Below are positions 11,937 through 24,460 of a DNA stretch of 64,000 nt, in pieces. Each line of letters opens with the position of its first letter. Within the stretch, counting starts at the first letter, position 1. The position numbers and the translations under genes were made by a program. Under the pieces are notes generated by a model. That model was not told the origin of the DNA. It worked only from the letters and a program-made list of their open reading frames with translations, and did no database searches. The DNA is from Brassica napus (taxonomy: Eukaryota; Streptophyta; Magnoliopsida; Brassicales; Brassicaceae): NCBI RefSeq assembly GCF_020379485.1, contig NC_063436.1, forward strand, positions 11,611,389-11,675,388, in the 5' to 3' direction.

Positions 11937-12626
11937 AACGTAATAGTTTTTTTTTCTCAAACATTGTTTCTCAGTGAAATTACCTGGAAAAGTGTGAGTT
12001 ACTCTATGATTGTTTCGTATGTGGATTATTAAAGGTTGGTCTCATTTATGGTTAGAAAAATCTAAATATGGCCAAGGGACGTATGATCTATATTCTCTTT
12101 TAAGCTAAGTGTGATTGAGATGTTATTGTAGCTCAGCTTTTTGTTTGTTCTTCTATACAAGAACTCTTAATAAACTTAAATATATAATAAAAAAAAAAAC
12201 AATCTAACAGATGTGGACAGATCAACACCTTCCCCTTACTCTTTTTGAGACTTAGGAGGCTAGTTAGTTCTGAAAATGATAAAAATACTCGTAGGTATCT
12301 TCTGAGTTTTGACATTTAGGTGTCACTTTCGTTAATATTTGACTTAAGTTGACAAAAATCAGCAACTCATTTGCGGGTTCAGTTAACGGGCATGCGCATG
12401 TCCAAAGAAAGCACCAAACACCAAACTACGGTAAAAAAAAGATTTCAAAATCGGTGTGAGGTCCCATCACCAACTACATTGACAGACAAGGAGAAAAATA
12501 ACAAAAAGGAATGTGAAAAAAATGAAAAGAAACAAGGATGTTCCGTCCCTATGATTCCTGCTGCTGCTGCGATGGTCATGGAGTTATGGGTTGTTTATAT
12601 ATGAGCTTACAGCGGAGACATAGATT

Positions 12627-14695
12627 TTATTCTGTTGACGAAGAAGAAGTGGTCTCCTCCTGCTTCTGGTCGCCAAAGACACGCTGACGGAAATCTTTGA
12701 CCATAAGTGGGAGTCCTTGGCGGAGAGCCACCTTTGGTTCCCAACCTAGAAGCTCTTTGGCCTTTGTTATGTCTGGTTTCCTCTTGTGTGGGTCGTCCTC
12801 TGTGTTTGGTCTAAACTCTATCTTTGCGTTCGGGTCTATCGTCTCTTGCACCACCTGCCATTCACTCATGTTAGGGTCAGATTCAAAAACGTACGTTTTG
12901 AGAGAAAAATCGTAACAGGAGGAGACCAAAGTAGACTAGAGAGAGAGGGAGAGACCTTAGCGAGCTCGAGCATGGTGAATTCACCAGGGTTACCAAGGTT
13001 AAATGGCCCAACGTGTTCTCCTTCCATCAACCTCATCAGACCCTCCACCTTTATCACATTCAATTTTATCAACACTCATAAACAACAATCCAACGTAATG
13101 GAGAGACAACAACAAAAAAAAGAGGAAGATAAATGTATTTTTTCAACTCAAGAAAACAAGGACATGGTACACAGATCTGATCCTAGAGAGTTGTTTTGCG
13201 CTATAAAATAGAGATTCCGCATCAAACTTAATGTTGAAACCTCAACTAACAATTCTCAACCACCTATTGTACGCTAGTGAGACCATCATATCATATCCTT
13301 TGAATATGTAACAATTGTATTACCAGGCCAAAATTCGAATACAGTAATAAAACTCCATGAAAGTTACAATAGATTTATAAAAAGAATGATAGTCTTGGTA
13401 ATTAGAAGCAGTAGGGCCACACTGAATGGAGTAATAATAGTTTAGGAGGAAAAAGAGGGGGATTACCAGATCAGAGACAAACTGGAAACTCCTAGTCTGC
13501 TTGCCATCGCCATAAACAGTCAATGGCTCTTTTCTTAATGCCTGCCACCAATCATATTATAACCATTCCATTACTTAAATCATCCCATATTCATTAATCC
13601 TAAAAAAGAAAGCCTGTTACCTGGGCAACGAAGTTGCTAACAACACGACCGTCATCAATACACATCCTTGGCCCATAAGTATTGAAGATCCGAGCTATCC
13701 TAACCTGTGTTCCTCCTCTTCAGTCAATTTTTCTGTATCTCCTAAATAATTAATGAATCAAAAACACACAGACCTCAACATTAGCTCCTCTGTGGTAGTC
13801 CATGGCCAACGTCTCCGCCGTACGCTTCCCTTCGTCGTAACAACTCCGAACACCTGTGCCATTCACAAACCTCAACTACACTAACTCCGCATGAATCATC
13901 AATACGAAGTAGAAAGAAGGGAAGGAAAGTAATTTTACCGATGGGATTAACGTTGCCCCAGTAAGTCTCAACCTGAGGGTGCTGCAGAGGATCTCCGTAC
14001 ACCTCACTCGTACTCGTCAGCAGGAACCTCGCTCCCACCCTCTTCGCCAGCCCCAACATGTTCAACGTCCCCACCACATTCGTCTTGATCGTCTTCACGG
14101 GGTTGAACTTGTAGTGCACGGGAGAAGCAGGGCAAGCGAGATGGTAGATCTGGTCAACCTCAAGAAGAATCGGCTCGACGACGTCGTGCCTGATGAGCTC
14201 GAAGTTAGGGTTCCCGAAATGGTGCATCACGTTCTCTTTACTCCCCGTGAAGAAGTTATCGACGACGATCACATTGTCTCCTCTCGCCATCAGTCTGTCC
14301 ACCAGGTGTGACCCCACGAAACCGGCCCCACCGGTCACCACCACCCGAAGACCTTTGCGTTTCAGACCCAGAGGGATCTTTCCTCCCACCGATCCCATCC
14401 CACCGCCGGTTATGTACTCGATGCTGGATTTCCTCTGAACCGACAACGAGGATCCGGAAATCGGATCCGAGTAGTTGGGGATCGGTTGGTTGGAGGACGG
14501 AGAGAGAATCGTGAAGGCTAATGTGGCGATCGCGATGCCGACGAGAACGAAGAGGAGTCTCTGTTCCCGTAGCATGTAACTGATGACAGGACGAATCGAT
14601 ACGAACCACGGCTTGATCGGCTTCCGATTGAGAGCTTGCGCTTCTGGTTGCTCCACCTCCATCTCGTGTCGCCGGTACGTCAGCTCCGACGCCAT
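12627..14695 (-). CDS. UXS4: UDP-glucuronate decarboxylase (UDP-xylose synthase), membrane type, 6 exons, 438 aa
   Basis: It converts UDP-glucuronate to UDP-xylose for cell-wall glycans. Exons are 14695-13939, 13853-13774, 13704-13621, 13541-13467, 13048-12956 and 12854-12627. A cytosolic N-terminus precedes one type II transmembrane helix at about residues 47-65 ([18 protein letters not shown]), which suggests a Golgi-lumen form. The NAD-binding Rossmann motif [12 protein letters not shown] follows near residue 120. The short-chain dehydrogenase catalytic set is seen as the Ser/Thr in [11 protein letters not shown] and YxxxK in [10 protein letters not shown]. The C-terminal part has [13 protein letters not shown] and the substrate-binding [13 protein letters not shown], and a Ser/Thr-rich tail ends the protein. 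Paralogue number UXS4 is taken from synteny with At2g47650; UXS2 is the close alternative. Confidence 0.92.
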
Positions 14696-14799
14696 CTTCT
14701 TCTTCTTCTTGTTTAATTGAAATCTGGATCGAAATAATTAAGGAGAGAATTAATCGGAGTGTGTTTGAATCCCGAGTCGACCTTTAGGACGGGAGTGAA

Positions 14800-16230
14800 A
14801 TGCGAATTGACTTTTCTCTTTCCTTTTTTTTCTTTTTGAAGTAGAAGACGCGTTACAGTTTAAGCCTCCTTCTTCACTTTTATTACAATATTACCCCCTG
14901 CAATTAGTTTTACATCTTTTTCTCAGTTTGGCGTTTTTTTTTTTGGCATCTATTCATTAATATACCAATTACAGTTTCTTTAATTTGTCTTTATAAAATT
15001 ATAAGTAATTGGTTTGGAATTATTTAATGAATTTACAGTTCATGTATTTATTACTTATTAGTCGCCTTTTCCCCATTTCCGATTTATAAAAAAATTAAAT
15101 AACTAATGATATTTAGGCATAAATTATACTACTGACTTTGATATTCATTGTTATTAACAAATCCAAGATTTATCTATTCTATTAAAACTAAAATACCTTT
15201 TAAAAATAACCATTTCATTCATCATAATAATTACAACTTATGACACTGATACAAAATTAATAAATATTAATTATGCAAATAATTTATTTTGTTAGATTAT
15301 TCTCTTACCAAACTAACCATTATTCTCTAACCAAATTTATAATAAAATTAATTTTTTTATTTAAAATGTAACACACAAACTATAAATGTTTTTTAAAAAC
15401 ATATAACTTTTCTCAAATATATCTTAAAATTTGATGATTAATATTATTCACACATATATATTTGAATTATAAAAATACAACATATCATTTACAACATATT
15501 ATAATTCAGTTTAATATATTCCTCAAAAATAAATAAGAAGTCAAATTTATTTGGCATATTAAAAAAAAAACTTAAAGACAAATCTATCTATTTTATTAAA
15601 CCATAAGTACATTTTATTTGACATAAAATATTTATTTTGAAAAGATAGATTTATTAATATGCATAAACATACAAATCGATGTTTTAATTTAAAAATAAAA
15701 ATACTTCAAAAATGGTTAATGTAGTTAAAATTATTAATTAACGAATATGTTATATAACATATCATTTTGATTGGTTTAATATGAGAAACTAACAACTTAC
15801 AAACAATTAAAGATCCTCTATTATCTATAATGAATGTTATATATTTCAAATTGAAAACATCTTATACAAACGCATGCAACTATTACATTCCTATCTTGGG
15901 AAGAATTTCACATGTATATTCTATTAGAAATTATCAGTACAGATGCATAGATTTAAGAGAAACTCTAGTATTTTACGAGATTAACAGATGATCAAGAGAT
16001 TTTTTTTTTTATAAATGAATACATCACTATTATTTTAAATTCATTAGCTTCATATTTCTCACCATTTTTGTGATTTTTTTTCCTTTTTCAGCTATTTTGT
16101 GATTCGGTCTCTTTTAATTTTCTTCTCTGGGGTAAAAGAGAAAGATAACCCAGAATATTATTAAACGGGAAGTTATTGTTTAGGAGGTATACTAAAGCAA
16201 GAGCACATGTAATAACACAATTACACAGAC
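14800..16230. other. AT-rich intergenic spacer
   Basis: After the UXS4 5' leader I see only AT-rich sequence with no coding frame, RNA gene or clear repeat boundary. Several neighbours expected between UXS4 and the USP gene in Arabidopsis (recall) are absent. Confidence 0.5.
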
Positions 16231-16315
16231 AAATGGATTGTCTTGGATCGTTTCACGCATGGAAGCTAACACATTATTTCACTTCTCACCCACATTGACT
16301 ACTGAGATGATTGAT

Positions 16316-17238
16316 TCAGACCTTGATCTTAGGCTTCTTCACGATCATCACCGAGCAATGAGCGTGATGAGCACAGTAATCACTCACGCTCCCGAGAACC
16401 GCCCTGCCCAAAACAGAAAAGTGATGATTGTCAGGATGCTATGTATTTGAAAGATGGGGAATATACAAAGGATTTTGAAAAAGAAAGAAAGAAAGAAAGA
16501 AAAGGTTGACCTCTTGATAGCTCCATAACCATGGCTTCCAACAACGAGAAGAGAAGCATGGTGTTTATCAACAACCTCGCACAGGATGTTCCTTGCATCG
16601 CCTTCAAAAACTTCTATCATTGCGCCATGAACCTAGACAACAAACCAAGCATTATTGTGGTATCTAACAAAAAAAGAAGAAGATAAAATTGTTAAGAAAA
16701 AGAAGAAGAAGAAAACTTGTGGATTGTCTCAAAGGTTGAAGCTTTTGAATGATAATAACGACCTAAAGCTCATCTAATCTAATACATGAGCACTGAATAC
16801 GCATAAAAGTCCAAATCTTGTTCTATTCAAGCTTTGATCTAATATAACAAAGCAGAATAAGGGAACAAGGTAGTCAATATATATCCATACCGACTTGCTC
16901 AGACAGAGTGCTTTGGCTTTCTCGATAACCTTAACAGCGGTATGCTTCAAATCAGCATCAACATAAGGCACAACCTCCGCAGTTCCTGAACCGACAATTC
17001 ATCTCCATAAAAACAGAACCCAAGAAGAAGTGTGAATGAAATCAAAGAGCTTACCGGGGCCAGCGAGACCAACGGCGGAGACGGCGTTAGGTTTGGCGTG
17101 GACGATGATGAGCTTGAAAGGGAAATTGGGAGCGTAGGGAGCGAAGAAACGATCGAGAGTCCACTCCAGTGCGTAGGTGCTCTGCTCACTTTCGTCCACA
17201 CCCACTACCATCACTGGCTTCTCCTCTCCGGTAGCCAT
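16316..17238 (-). CDS. Universal stress protein A-like protein, 4 exons, 162 aa
   Basis: Exons are 17238-17055, 16985-16891, 16632-16511 and 16403-16316, all GT-AG. It is a single-domain USP fold (MATGEEKPVMVVGVDESEQ, then YALEWTLDRFF). The ATP-binding signature is complete: GSHGYGAIKRAVLGSVSDY matches G-2x-G-9x-G-S. The sequence continues CAHHAHCSVMIVKKPKIKV to the stop. USPs of this type bind ATP and are linked to stress responses; the cellular role of this one is not known from sequence. Synteny suggests the orthologue of At2g47710 (recall). A GAAA microsatellite sits in intron 3. Confidence 0.93.
16486..16503. repeat. (GAAA)n microsatellite in USP intron 3
   Basis: About four to five GAAA units lie just after the splice donor of exon 3 on the minus strand. 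Confidence 0.7.
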
Positions 17239-17459
17239 CAACTATTCTCCTGCGCTGATCTGTTTCTTGAAGATAACGCCCTCGCGACTAGAAGATCCTA
17301 CAAATGTACGCACAGAAACAAAAGCCTTTTACTCGTAGATAGTATAGTGTATCTATACAAAGAAAGAGAGTGTGTGTACGTACGAAACAGAGAGGAATGT
17401 GATACCTTGATGACGTGGACGGTCCTCGTTACTTCTTGTTACTAACATGGGTCGCTTTC

Positions 17460-18480
17460 AAATTTATATGGCCGATGAATGGGTTTCCAATGCATTTTGG
17501 CGGGCTGGAGGCCCGAATTAAGTTCTATGGAGGATGATGATAATTTGGAAACATTGATCTGCAGCTTATGAAAAGTAAGTATGTATATAAAAATGTTATG
17601 CATATCATCATATGAAATAAATGCTGTCCAACTACATTTCGAGCTAAAGTTCCAACATGACTAACTAAATGAACAATTCGATCCAATCTGTAATAATACT
17701 ATTATATTATCATTTTTATTGGACGTCTCTAACATGAGCATCTCATAATTAAAAAGGGAGAATTAAGAAAGAGTTCTTTTAAAAAAAGAAAAGCTCATAA
17801 GAATCTCTATGAGAGTGGTTCAAAAATAAATTCTTCTATAGTTAATCAATAACTAAATTATCATATACTTTGGTTGGAATTCATACAAGTTAATAAGGGG
17901 ATGGAGATGCTTTTGTTATTAGAAGCGTTTTAAGATGTGAGAATTCCAGATAGAATCTGGACGTCAGCAATGACCACATGACATGTGAGTTTATTTTATG
18001 TCAACAAGCAGTGTAAAAAATTAGCAAAAAAGGCTGGACTTGTCGACAGTCCTTTTTCTTTTCGTGTTATTTAATACCACAGTTAAGATTCGCAGACCAA
18101 AATAAATGATAGGGAAATTGCAGTATGATAACTATGAAAACTTATTTAATTAGGCAGCTGGATATTGTACTGTTCAATTTTTCATAATGGCGACGTTGTC
18201 CCTATGTAGCCGGTCACATATATTAGAAAGAGAATAGTCTAACACAAACACGTTTGTGCATTAATTTTGAAAAGACGTTTTGCAGCAAACAAGAGTTTTC
18301 ATCTGTTTAATGTTTATCTTTCTATCACTCGTTCTTTAATCTTCCTAACATTTTCTCAATTAGTTTTCAATCTCAGATTTTACATGATTTCCTCTTCTTG
18401 TTTTTCGAATCTTATATATTTTATCTTGGTGTTTCATCTCTTCTTGTTCTCTGTTTATTTAAGAAAAAACTCAGATCTAA
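17460..18480. other. Intergenic spacer upstream of the USP gene
   Basis: No convincing coding frame or RNA gene is visible. The sequence is AT-rich with scattered homopolymer runs. Confidence 0.4.
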
Positions 18481-18495
18481 ATAAATTTGAATTCC

Positions 18496-19460
18496 ATGGC
18501 TAACCAGAGCTGGAGATGGCAGAGGAGGAGGCAACGTGTCTCTGAGGCGACGGTGGTATCAGAGCTAAGCAAATCTGGTTTTTCTCTCTCCTCCCCCTCC
18601 CTCTGTTTTAATTTTTTTTTCTAGGGTTAATATCTGATCTGGTTCAACATCAGTTTCAATGCTCAAACCTTTGTTTGTTTATGGTCAATATCTCGTCTCC
18701 CTTCCTCTTATTACAGACTCTCTTTCTCTTCCTCTTGTTATGATATTTGTAATTGATTTTTTTGTTTTATTTATAGATCTGAGAAAATAATGATGAAACG
18801 GGAAGGAGAAATGGTGGTGTGACGTCAAGCGTGGTGCAGTGATGAGAATCTGAAGTTAAGAAGTTAGAGAAGAAGATATGTCGGAATCTATGGAACATAC
18901 TTCCCTTACTGCTACTACCATTTCAACACTGCTCGAAATCTTATGTGGCTGTTCTTACTAGTTTCGGGAGACGGCAGAGGGCTCATAAGGGATGGCGGTT
19001 CCCTGTGCTTCTTCTCCATCAGATCTGGTTTCATCTCTCAGCGCCTTGGTGGAAGGTAATACGTGGTGGTTCAGACCTTGAGCAGCGTGAGATTTCAACC
19101 TCTTTGCGGCGGTGAGGGTTCGTGGAGTCGGTTCGTTTGTATCCGGCGAATTGGAGCCTCGGGACAACTCCGTGGATGGCAGATTTGAAGGTTTCATTGG
19201 TGGATCTGTGTAGGGCATGAACACCCCCGCCAGAGATACTTCGGAATCGGATAAGCCCGCCGTCGGTGTTCACCAGAGGAGCTCGTTCCCCTTGTCTTCT
19301 CACCTTCAACCTCTCTCTGTTTTGCTTAGATTAGGTATAGATGTTCTCTGCTTGTTTTCTGTAACCTAACGTTGTTGTTTTGCCGTGGTTGTAACTGTTC
19401 CTATGCTTTTTGGGGTTGATAATTAATGCAATTTTATTTTTTTTTTAAGAAAAAAAAGAA
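18496..19460 (+). mobile_element. Possible non-coding retroposon (about 0.95 kb, relatively GC-rich, A/T tail)
   Basis: A block with clearly higher GC than its surroundings runs from ATGGCTAACCAGAGCTGGAG to a T/A-rich tail near 19436-19465. No frame on either strand gives a recognisable protein. The tail (TAATTAATGCAATTTTATTT then A-rich) resembles the 3' ends of plant LINE or LINE-mobilised non-coding retroposons. Short similar sequences AAATTTGAA and AAATTTAAG flank the block as a weak target-duplication candidate. Alternatively it could be an exon-like remnant of a lost gene. I do not recognise it with certainty. Confidence 0.3.
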
Positions 19461-20037
19461 ATTTAAGCTAGGTTCAAACAGTGATCAATTTTGGACAGAA
19501 CCGTAAAATCACCATCTCTCTATACATGGTTTTGCAAATATATAAAAATAATGCATGATCACCTAATTATCTTCTCTGTTTTGGTTATTCACCTAAATTG
19601 GCCTAAATGATATATGTAATAGGATTTCATATATATTAAACAGAGTGGGTGGTCTGAGAATCGAACATCCGGTTCTACAAGAAGATGACTTTTCATCTAA
19701 CTTCTATGATAATAATCATGTTATTTGTCTTCCTTAACAGAGTTAATCCTTTGCATTTAACTGATCAAGAGTCCTTTATTCTGTGCTTAAGGATAGAAAT
19801 GAAAAAAGGATAAAAACTGGTATGAAACAGATATTTCTTCTTGTGTGTGGAAAAAAAAAAGAACAAACAAATTTAGTAAATAAATATGAGATTGAGATAT
19901 CCGACGCTTGGCAATAATATGGTATTATAGATAATGAAAAATAATTAAAAAGAGAGAATAAAGAAGCAGAGAGAAAGTGGGGGAAAGACGTGGGAGTGGT
20001 GGTGGTGGTGAGAAGTTTCTGGAAAAAAAAAAAAAGA

Positions 20038-21067
20038 ATGATGAGAACTATTCTTCAATCACAACTCCTTCCTCCTCCTCCTATAAAACTCCGCCACTCA
20101 TCCCTTCTCTTCTCTCCATCCCAGCATTCTCGTCCCAACTTGAAATTCACATCTAAATCTTCTCCTTCTCCTCCAACAATCACCATGGCCAGCATCAAAG
20201 TCCACGGAGTCCCCATGTCCACCGCCACCATGCGCGTTCTCGCCGCTCTTTACGAGAAGGAACTCGAGTTCGAGTTGATCCCCGTCGACATGAGAGCCGG
20301 TGCTCACAAGCAGGAGCCTTTCCTTTCCCTCAACGTAAGTCCCCCTTGTCTCTTCTCTTGGTCTTCATCAGATCTGACGTTTATATCCTTTTTCTTTTAG
20401 CCTTTCGGTCAAATCCCTGCCCTCCAAGACGGTGACTTAACTCTATTCGGTGAGTTTATTTTTTTAACTATTGTTGTTTGGTTTATTATATTATAACTTC
20501 GAATGTTTACAACCGATCCGCGTCCAGTTAACAAAAATCTTTATATATACCATATATCTATATGTTTTTATAACAGAATCTATATCCATCAATGATTGCT
20601 GATTTTTTTTTTGAACAGAGTCGAGAGCCATCACAGAGTACATAGGGGATGAGTACAGCGAGAAAGGCGAGAAGCTTATGTGCCCAGGCTGCAACAAAGT
20701 CAAGGCACTCACCAAGGTCTGGCTTAATGTTGAAGGTCAACAGTTTGACCCTATCGCCTCTAAGATCGCATTCGAGCGTATCTTCAAAGGCATGTTTGGC
20801 ATGACCACCGATCCTGCCGCCGTCCAAGAGCTCGAAGGCAAGCTCGTCAGAGTCTTGGATATCTACGAGGCGAGGCTCTCCAAATCCGAGTTCCTCGCTT
20901 GTGATTGCTTCACTTTGGCTGATCTCCACCACCTCCCTGTCATCCACTACTTGATGGGTACCGACTCCAAGGCCCTCTTTGAGTCTCGCCCTAAGGTTTG
21001 CGAGTGGGTCAAGAAGATCACTGCCAGGCCTGCTTGGGCCAAGGTCGTTGACCTCCAGAAGCAGTAA
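20038..21067 (+). CDS. GSTF8: Phi-class glutathione S-transferase, GSTF8-like, two in-frame starts, 264 or 215 aa
   Basis: It conjugates glutathione to electrophiles and can act as a peroxidase. Exons are 20038-20334, 20401-20449 and 20619-21067. The long form starts [20 protein letters not shown], a Ser/Pro-rich plastid transit peptide. A second ATG at 20185 in a good context (CACCATGGCC) opens [19 protein letters not shown], the cytosolic-length enzyme. The catalytic Ser lies in the MSTATMRV segment, and glutathione contacts are seen in [20 protein letters not shown]. The C-terminal helical domain includes [19 protein letters not shown] and [19 protein letters not shown], ending VVDLQKQ. 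Arabidopsis GSTF8 is known to use two starts in this way. The first ATG could instead be at 19990 in the same frame, but the residues it adds look unlike a transit peptide. Confidence 0.93.
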
Positions 21068-21321
21068 TAAGGCTTTTGTTTCATCTCTGAGCTTTCTCTA
21101 ATAAAATGATTGTACCCTCCTCTGTTTGTGTTTTGTGTTTAGTATTGTATCCTCACTCTTTCCAGTTTCTTAACTTGTATCTGTTTGTTGGGTCTTTTAT
21201 GTTCAATAAAAACAACAGACTTTATGTAAATGTGAAACAGCATTCCCGTTATAGTCAAATCACGCGAGCTACTTAAATCATTCCCAGTATTATTAATATT
21301 TTTACTAAATTGTTTGCAAGT

Positions 21322-23941
21322 CTACAAGGAAGTGGCTGAAGAAGACAAGTTGCTCATGATGTCTTGGGAATCAAGAAAGGTGGTGTTACCCTTGAGAAAC
21401 GCAGAGTACCAATGTGCAGAGAGTTTTGGAGATCTCTTGCGATGAGGATCACTGAAATTCACAGAGTAAATTCCAAAACTATACTCGTATCCACTCAGTA
21501 ACTCATACAGGTCCATGAATGACCACACGAAGTAGCCTCTCGTGTCTGATCCATTCCTGCACGTGGTAAATGTTTTGGTTGTTATACACCGACAAAAATA
21601 AAATAAAAACAGAGAACAGGAAGTAAGAAAAAAAACACTTTTCTTACCTAACGGCTTTGAGGACAGCACCCATGTAAGCGTGTACGAACTCAATCCTTGG
21701 TGTGTCCTCATGCTGCAGCTGCAAATCTTGCTTCATCGGTTTACCTATGTGTTTGCGTTGGCAAGAGAGTTGAGCAGAGAAACACAAAAAAAATAGAGAG
21801 CGAGAGAAGTAAAGAGAGAGAGAGAAAGGAGACCATTCTCAAGAATGTAGACAGGAGGATTGCCATAGCTCTGCTTTATATATTCCAGCACACCTTCCAT
21901 AGCCCATGGAGCAATTTCATACTAGTCCAAACAAAAACAAAACAAGAAAAAAAAAAGTAAGAAAGATGCATTAAAAAAAGGAATATTAGGAGTTTTGCAT
22001 TTGAAGACTTGAAACTTTTGTACCTCAAAGGCAGTGAAATTCCCAACGTCTGTCCAAAATGAAGATGAAGAATGAGAATGGTTATAGCAAAAACAAACAT
22101 AGAGACTTTGTTTACTGAAAAGATTTGGTCATACAAGTCAATAGTACACCCATGTCGGCGAAGAATTTGGAGTCTCCTGGAAGAAAAGGTTTGGATTGGG
22201 CGTCTGAGACAGAAGCAGCAAGATAGTGAATGACTCCTACAAAGTCAGAGGAGCCTTTAACTAGTTCTGATTCTTCCTCCGAGAAAACAGGCAGCCTTGT
22301 TCCAATGATTCTTTTCATTCCATCTGGATAGTCTCCATATGTAAGTGGCCCAAGCATCCTGAGGATTTTTGATGATTTAGACCCTGAAACTTGGATATGA
22401 ATTATATAACATTTTGTGCCCCTGACTCACCAGGCGTAGAAGAAATCTTTGAATCTTTGAATTGCCAATTCATCATCATTGGAGTTTGTAGAAGGTCTAA
22501 ATCCTATTGCAAATATGCTGAAGCCTACAGAACCTCCTTGCGTATCCTGCGCATTATATATATATAATATGATGCTTCTTTGTCACCAGCTCAACTTTAC
22601 TAAATGTATACCTTGTACTTTTGCTTGTATAGTCTTGAAGCAGAGGCGTGCGCAAGAAGCAAGTTATGTGCTACGAGATACGGTTCAGTGGAAGAGTTGC
22701 CTGACGAGCAGGTGGAACAACGACCAGGTGGTGTGCCTCCACCGTCGTAACCTCCAATAGTGAATATATTAGCCTCATTGATCGTCGTCCAGAGTTTGAC
22801 GTGGTTCCCAAACTCTCTGAAGCAAACATCTGCGTAAGCAGTAAAGTCTTTGCTGCAATATTGGCAAAATAAAAAGCAAGTGTTCTTGTATTCAGATCAT
22901 CCTTCCCTCTAGATACATGTAAAAAGGAAGCTAAGTAAATGGCACTTTGAGTAGCCTACATAATTCTGCAGTTAAGCCATCCTCCATACTCATCCTCGAG
23001 AGACTGAGGATGGTCGTAGTGGTACAGTGTAACATGTGGTTCAATTCCTGTAGTAGTAGTAAGTTTAAAAGTAGGGTTATATAGTGGGATATACATATGA
23101 AGAAGAAGGGTGTTACCGTGGGATACAAGTTCATGGATGAAGTTCTTGTAGAACTGTAGACCTTTTGGGTTAACAGGACCTCTTCCATCTGGTGAGATAA
23201 AGAGCACATAAACTGAATTGGTCCCTTTTAAAAAAAAAATGAAAAAGGGGAGCAACAGGAAACACTAACTGGGTATAAGCCTAGACCAAGAGATGGAGAA
23301 TCTGAATGCATCTAAGCCAGTTTCCACCATCAGCTGCACATCTTCCTGCAGAGTCCCAATTGGAAATCATGTCATAGTGGTGATAACAACCTTGCCAATC
23401 TAATAAAACATAGAGTTTGCACTAAAGTCCAAAGAAAGAGAAAGTGAACCTTGTACTTGTGATACCCATCACAAGTTATGTCTCCATTATCTAAGTTACC
23501 TGTTGAAACCATTGAATTTCCAAAATTGATGTTAATGTCAAGAAATTTTTTAAAACCTACTAATTTTGGGTGGTAATAATTTTAATTCTAAAATTGGTGT
23601 TAAAAATGTAAAAACGAGCAAGCGTGGTTTAACTAAAATCCAAACACTAAAAATAGAAAGACTAACGAGAGTGAACATAAGTATCCCAGACGCTAGGCTT
23701 TTTCCCATCTTCATCATAAGCTCCTTCCCACTTTTCAGAGACCAAACAAAAATTCCTTCTTCAGATGAGACAAAGAAAAAAAAAAGAGGGAAGAAAATAT
23801 CTTCTTCCATACCTGATAAGCAGAAGTGCCGGATCCGAAAGCGAAGTCGTGAGGGAAATCGTTTCTGGTGTAATTAGCATCGCAGCCGCATCTCACAGCA
23901 GCGAGAGTAGCTGCCAGGAGGAACATGGTGATCCGATCCAT
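21322..23941 (-). CDS. Glycoside hydrolase family 1 beta-glucosidase, 13 exons, 496 aa
   Basis: Exons are 23941-23813, 23730-23667, 23499-23450, 23345-23270, 23188-23117, 23047-22960, 22852-22612, 22546-22431, 22358-22150, 22049-22024, 21921-21834, 21744-21648 and 21556-21322. They join without a stop and sum to a multiple of three. A signal peptide ([16 protein letters not shown]) precedes [20 protein letters not shown]. The acid/base Glu is in [11 protein letters not shown] and the nucleophile Glu in PPVYILENG. Glycone-binding motifs [12 protein letters not shown] and [19 protein letters not shown] are present. The C-terminus has [19 protein letters not shown] and [15 protein letters not shown]. 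It belongs to the Arabidopsis BGLU9-11-like group (recall); the natural glycoside is unknown. Exon 2 begins with Trp where relatives usually have Val, a mild oddity. Confidence 0.9.
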
Positions 23942-24347
23942 TCCTCTCTTTCTTGGCTGGCTCCATGCATGGTTCGTGTAAACCATTAAGTAGACACACA
24001 CACACACCTACCCGCTCTAGTTATTTGTGTGATCAAGAATAAAACAAGTAACTGTATCCACTTCCAATAGTCATTATTATATTGTAATTTATACAGAATA
24101 GAGGCCCTACCAAAAAAGTCTTCAATTTCTTTTTGTATCTTTTTAAAACTCAACAACAAATCAGTCAACCAGTCACAATGGCCATGCGTCACTAAATACC
24201 GACAAGGCCTTTCTTTATGAGGGAGCAGGGCAGTAGACTGGTGTGCAATTGCTGCTTGATTTTGATTCTCATCGTAACCAAAACCAAAACCGGCTAAACA
24301 CCCAACCAACTACCATTATTGACTCGAAAGAATACATAAACTAAAAA

Positions 24348-24418
24348 TGCGCATCCAGGGAATCGAACCCTGGTCAGTACCGTGGGAGGGTACTATGATA
24401 CCACTACACCAGATGCGC
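24348..24418 (-). tRNA. tRNA-Gly (anticodon CCC)
   Basis: Read on the minus strand, the sequence starts GCGCATC and ends GATGCGC plus discriminator A, a perfect 7-bp acceptor stem. The anticodon arm is GTACC-CTCCCAC-GGTAC with anticodon CCC. The T arm CCAGG-GTTCGAT..CCTGG carries the B box GGTTCGATTCC. At 71 nt without CCA it is a normal length. There is no intron. Confidence 0.95.
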
Positions 24419-24460
24419 TTCATGTCATCCATTCACAGATATATTTGAGAAAGTATGTAA

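Noticed and set aside
12371..12604. Small plus-strand open frame beyond the UXS4 3' end
   Set aside because: Lys/Asn-rich low-complexity translation with no support; it lies in the 3' flank.
14256..14609. Open frames overlapping UXS4 exon 1 in other frames and on the other strand
   Set aside because: They follow from the GC-rich codon use of the real gene and show no domain.
19031..19309. Minus-strand open frame inside the GC-rich block
   Set aside because: No recognisable motif, and overlapping frames of equal length exist; probably chance in GC-rich DNA.
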